Notes under the pieces: model-generated
What the model saw: only the letters and a program-made list of their open reading frames with translations
Database searches by the model: none
What the model was told of the DNA's origin: nothing
Made by a program: the position numbers and the translations under genes
Origin: UBA3006 sp031401235
Lineage (GTDB): Bacteria > Actinomycetota > Acidimicrobiia > Acidimicrobiales > Ilumatobacteraceae
Assembly: GCA_031401235.1 (NCBI GenBank)
Contig: JANNRJ010000037.1
Location: 1-34,174, forward strand
DNA length: 34,174 nt
Reading direction: 5' to 3'
Shown here: positions 31,959 through 34,174 of the stretch, one piece after another
How the letters are laid out: each line of letters starts with the position of its first letter
Position numbering within the stretch: the first letter of the stretch is position 1

Positions 31959-33262
31959 TTGAGCGTTATTCACTGCCGGAAATGGCGGCAATTTTTACCG
32001 ATGAATCCCGTTTGAGTCGTTATTTGGAGATTGAACTATTGGCGACCGAGTCACAAGTTGCTCTTGGTGTTGTGCCACGCAGTGATGCTGCCGAGTGTCG
32101 AAAACGTGCACCCAAAGTGGACTCCGCATTTATTGCCGAAGTTACTGAACGCGAAAAAATCACCGCCCATGATGTCGCGGCTTTCGTTGATGTTGTTCAA
32201 CTCCGAATAGGTTTACCGGCCGGCGCTTGGATTCATCATGGTCTTACGAGTACTGATGTGGTGGACACGGCTTGGTGTTGGATGTTGCGAGATGCTTCCG
32301 ATCTCATCTTGGGAGCTCTCGACGAACTGATAGCAACCGTCGTCGTGCTTGCTCGTACACACCGCGCAACCGTGATGATTGGTCGAACACATGGCGTTCA
32401 TGCAGAACCAACCACATTCGGTGCCAAGACGGCCCTGTGGGCACTTCAACTTGATCGAGATCGTCAACGAATGCGGTCGGCGAGACAAGCCATTGCTGTG
32501 TGCAAATTGTCGGGAGCGGTGGGAACTTATTCAAACATCGATCCAACGGTGGAAGAATTTGTGGCCAAGTCACTTGGCCTGGTTGCGGTTCCAGCAACAC
32601 AAGTAATCGCGCGGGATCGTCACGCAGAATACTTATGGGCATGCGCGTCACTAGGAACCACGATCGAATCTATTGCGGTCGAACTGCGTCACTTACAGCG
32701 CACTGAAGTGTCCGAAGTTCGGGAAGGATTCAAGGCCGGACAAAAGGGAAGTTCGGCAATGCCCCACAAACGCAATCCGATCTCCGCCGAGACGCTTACA
32801 GGGCTTTCTCGAGTTCTTCGCGGGAATCTTCAGACAGGCCTTCAAAATGTGGCCCTATGGCACGAGCGTGATATTTCCCATTCATCGGCAGAACGAATCG
32901 TGTTGCCCGATTCTTCATTGCTTACCTATTACGTGGTGCATCGACTGAACAGCCTGCTCACCGACCTTGAGGTCGATGCCGTAAGAATGCGAAGAAATTT
33001 GGATTCAAGTTTCGGCGTGGTATTTTCGCAACCGGTTTTGCTAGCACTCGTGGATATAGGAATGTCCAGAGATGAGGCGTACCGAGTCGTTCAGCAAGAC
33101 ACTGCCAAGGCATGGGAAACACAATTATCGTTCCGTCAAATTCTCGAAGACGATGATCGGGTCAAATTGTCCAAAACTCAACTCGAGAGTGCGTTCGATG
33201 TTCAGCGTGCAATTCACCACGCTTCGAGGACGATCGACGCGCTTGATGCAATTCGTCCATGA
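31955..33262 (+). CDS. purB: Adenylosuccinate lyase
   Basis: This 435-residue member of the fumarase/aspartase superfamily has the signature GSSAMPHKRNP on the mobile loop, the HHGLTSTDVVDT region and TIGRTHGVHAEP-type catalytic histidines (MIGRTHGVHAEPTTFG). It cleaves SAICAR in IMP synthesis and adenylosuccinate to AMP and fumarate. It overlaps purA and pyrE by 4 bases each (ATGA), so the three are translationally coupled. Confidence 0.97.
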   Translation: MIERYSLPEMAAIFTDESRLSRYLEIELLATESQVALGVVPRSDAAECRKRAPKVDSAFIAEVTEREKITAHDVAAFVDVVQLRIGLPAGAWIHHGLTSTDVVDTAWCWMLRDASDLILGALDELIATVVVLARTHRATVMIGRTHGVHAEPTTFGAKTALWALQLDRDRQRMRSARQAIAVCKLSGAVGTYSNIDPTVEEFVAKSLGLVAVPATQVIARDRHAEYLWACASLGTTIESIAVELRHLQRTEVSEVREGFKAGQKGSSAMPHKRNPISAETLTGLSRVLRGNLQTGLQNVALWHERDISHSSAERIVLPDSSLLTYYVVHRLNSLLTDLEVDAVRMRRNLDSSFGVVFSQPVLLALVDIGMSRDEAYRVVQQDTAKAWETQLSFRQILEDDDRVKLSKTQLESAFDVQRAIHHASRTIDALDAIRP

Positions 33263-33825
33263 CTCTTCCACCGCTTGGTCCTGACCGTGACGCCCTGAGA
33301 ACCCATGTTCTCAAGTACTCGCTGAAGACCGGTAACTTCGTACTCAAGTCAGGCCGGACAAGCTCGTGGTTCTTGGATACCAAACAGACCGCTTGTCGCC
33401 CAGACGGGATCCTTCTTGTAGCTAATGTCGCACTTTCACTGTTCCCAAAAGATGTGGATGCGGTTGGTGGATTGACGATGGGTTCCGATCCGATTGCCTT
33501 CGGCGTTACAGCGATCGCCGCAACACGAGGACGTTACCTGCGAAGTTTTAGTGTGCGCAAGGAAGTCAAAGACCACGGGATCAAGGGTCGAGTGGCCGGT
33601 GCATTACAACCCGGTGATCGAGTCGTGATTGTCGAAGATACTGTTAGTCGTGGCACTTCGTTGTTTGAAGCAGTGGATGTTGTGCGCGAATTCGGTGCTG
33701 AGCCGGTGTTGATCACGGTGATTGTTGATCGTGGTGGGACATGTGCGGCAATGGCAGCTCAAGCAGGAATTGGGTACGTTCCGATGCTCACCGCACCCGA
33801 CCTTGGCTACGAATTCGGATCATGA
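33259..33825 (+). CDS. pyrE: Orotate phosphoribosyltransferase
   Basis: This 188-residue type I phosphoribosyltransferase has the PRPP-binding motif VVIVEDTVSRGTSL, an N-terminal FVLKSGRTSSWFLDTKQ substrate hood, and the flexible-loop RKEVKDHGIKGRVAG. It joins orotate to PRPP, giving OMP in pyrimidine synthesis. It overlaps purB by 4 bases, linking purine and pyrimidine genes in one transcript. Its 3' end overlaps the converging PadR-like gene by 19 bases. Confidence 0.94.
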   Translation: MTLPPLGPDRDALRTHVLKYSLKTGNFVLKSGRTSSWFLDTKQTACRPDGILLVANVALSLFPKDVDAVGGLTMGSDPIAFGVTAIAATRGRYLRSFSVRKEVKDHGIKGRVAGALQPGDRVVIVEDTVSRGTSLFEAVDVVREFGAEPVLITVIVDRGGTCAAMAAQAGIGYVPMLTAPDLGYEFGS

Positions 33826-34174
33826 ATGTTGTAGCGCTTGTCGGGCACAAGCTTGTGCAGGAAGGCTTCCACGGATTTAGCGCTTTCACTTCGCCATAAA
33901 TCAACAGGAAAATTACTGGATTGCGCCGTACCTTCCAGAGTGGCAATAGTCGGCGCAAACGCTCGTTGCTGTCGACGTATGAAGGCGACATTCGGTTTTT
34001 TTGCTTGGGTTCGAAGTTGCAATTTTAATAGAAATTCTGTTCGGACGTCACGCAAATGTCTAACGGGTGTTTCTAGCCATTTGCGTGCCATGCTACGACC
34101 ATGTGAAGTGGCCCGAATCAATCTTCGATCGCCTCCCTTGCCAGCGATAACTCCTCGTCGGCGAACATAATTCA
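33807..34174 (-). CDS. PadR-like transcriptional regulator, partial (N-terminus beyond window)
   Basis: The minus-strand frame is open to the window edge. The first visible residues (NYVRRRGVIAGKGGDRRLIR) fit the wing of a PadR winged helix. ATSHGRSMARKWLETPVRHLRDVRTEFLLKL then fits the link between the DNA-binding and C-terminal helical domains of the family. The rest is a helical dimerisation domain with no metal or enzyme motif. The helix-turn-helix itself lies outside the window, so the family call is by pattern of the visible part. It converges with pyrE and is unlikely to share its transcript. Confidence 0.68.
   Translation of the reverse strand, partial: NYVRRRGVIAGKGGDRRLIRATSHGRSMARKWLETPVRHLRDVRTEFLLKLQLRTQAKKPNVAFIRRQQRAFAPTIATLEGTAQSSNFPVDLWRSESAKSVEAFLHKLVPDKRYNIHDPNS

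Overview
The window is a gene-dense stretch of an actinobacterial (Actinomycetota) chromosome at roughly 50% GC by eye. The evidence for this is synteny with mycobacteria and streptomycetes: yidC-jag-rsmG-parA-parB; the block DUF6049 / kinase-like membrane protein / trxB / trxA / cwlM; pcnA; DUF5318 followed by rpsF-ssb-rpsR-rplI-dnaB; dcd; an EtfD-like iron-sulfur protein; and dnaK-grpE-dnaJ-hspR. The moderate GC and compact spacing would fit an aquatic lineage such as Acidimicrobiia, but that is an inference. No mobile element, integrase, CRISPR array or rRNA was seen, and no stretch over 300 bases lacks a gene.

Region 1 (1-3865, plus strand) is the origin-proximal end: the 3' end of yidC, then jag, rsmG, parA and parB. 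Two exact copies of the parS core TGTTCCACGTGGAACA lie here. One is inside the last codons of rsmG; the other is at the centre of a perfect 38-bp palindrome between rsmG and parA. Two exact DnaA boxes lie between parB and the converging cwlM. Region 2 (3866-11217, minus strand) reads, in transcription order, DUF6049 membrane protein, DegV, a transmembrane Ser/Thr kinase, a small membrane protein, trxB, trxA and a CwlM-like pseudo-amidase. Mycobacterial relatives of this block control peptidoglycan precursor synthesis. Here MurJ itself is not visible, and the kinase carries an ectodomain like the one at the end of mycobacterial MurJ (MviN).

Region 3 (11332-16792, plus) holds pcnA, a DUF5318 zinc-ribbon protein, the rpsF-ssb-rpsR-rplI-dnaB replication/ribosome operon and a small membrane protein. 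Region 4 (16850-21071) is more accessory: a GC-richer TetR/metallo-beta-lactamase-fold pair beside tRNA-Gly(CCC), then dcd and two tandem Gfo/Idh/MocA-type oxidoreductases of unknown substrate. Region 5 (21066-24119, minus) has an EtfD-like membrane Fe-S oxidoreductase and phosphoglycerate mutase.

Region 6 (24161-30650, plus) is a five-gene heat-shock operon, dnaK-grpE-dnaJ-hspR-clpB, headed by a perfect HAIR operator for its own repressor HspR. Region 7 (30687-33825, plus) is a tightly overlapping purA-purB-pyrE nucleotide operon. A PadR-like regulator converges on it and runs off the right edge.
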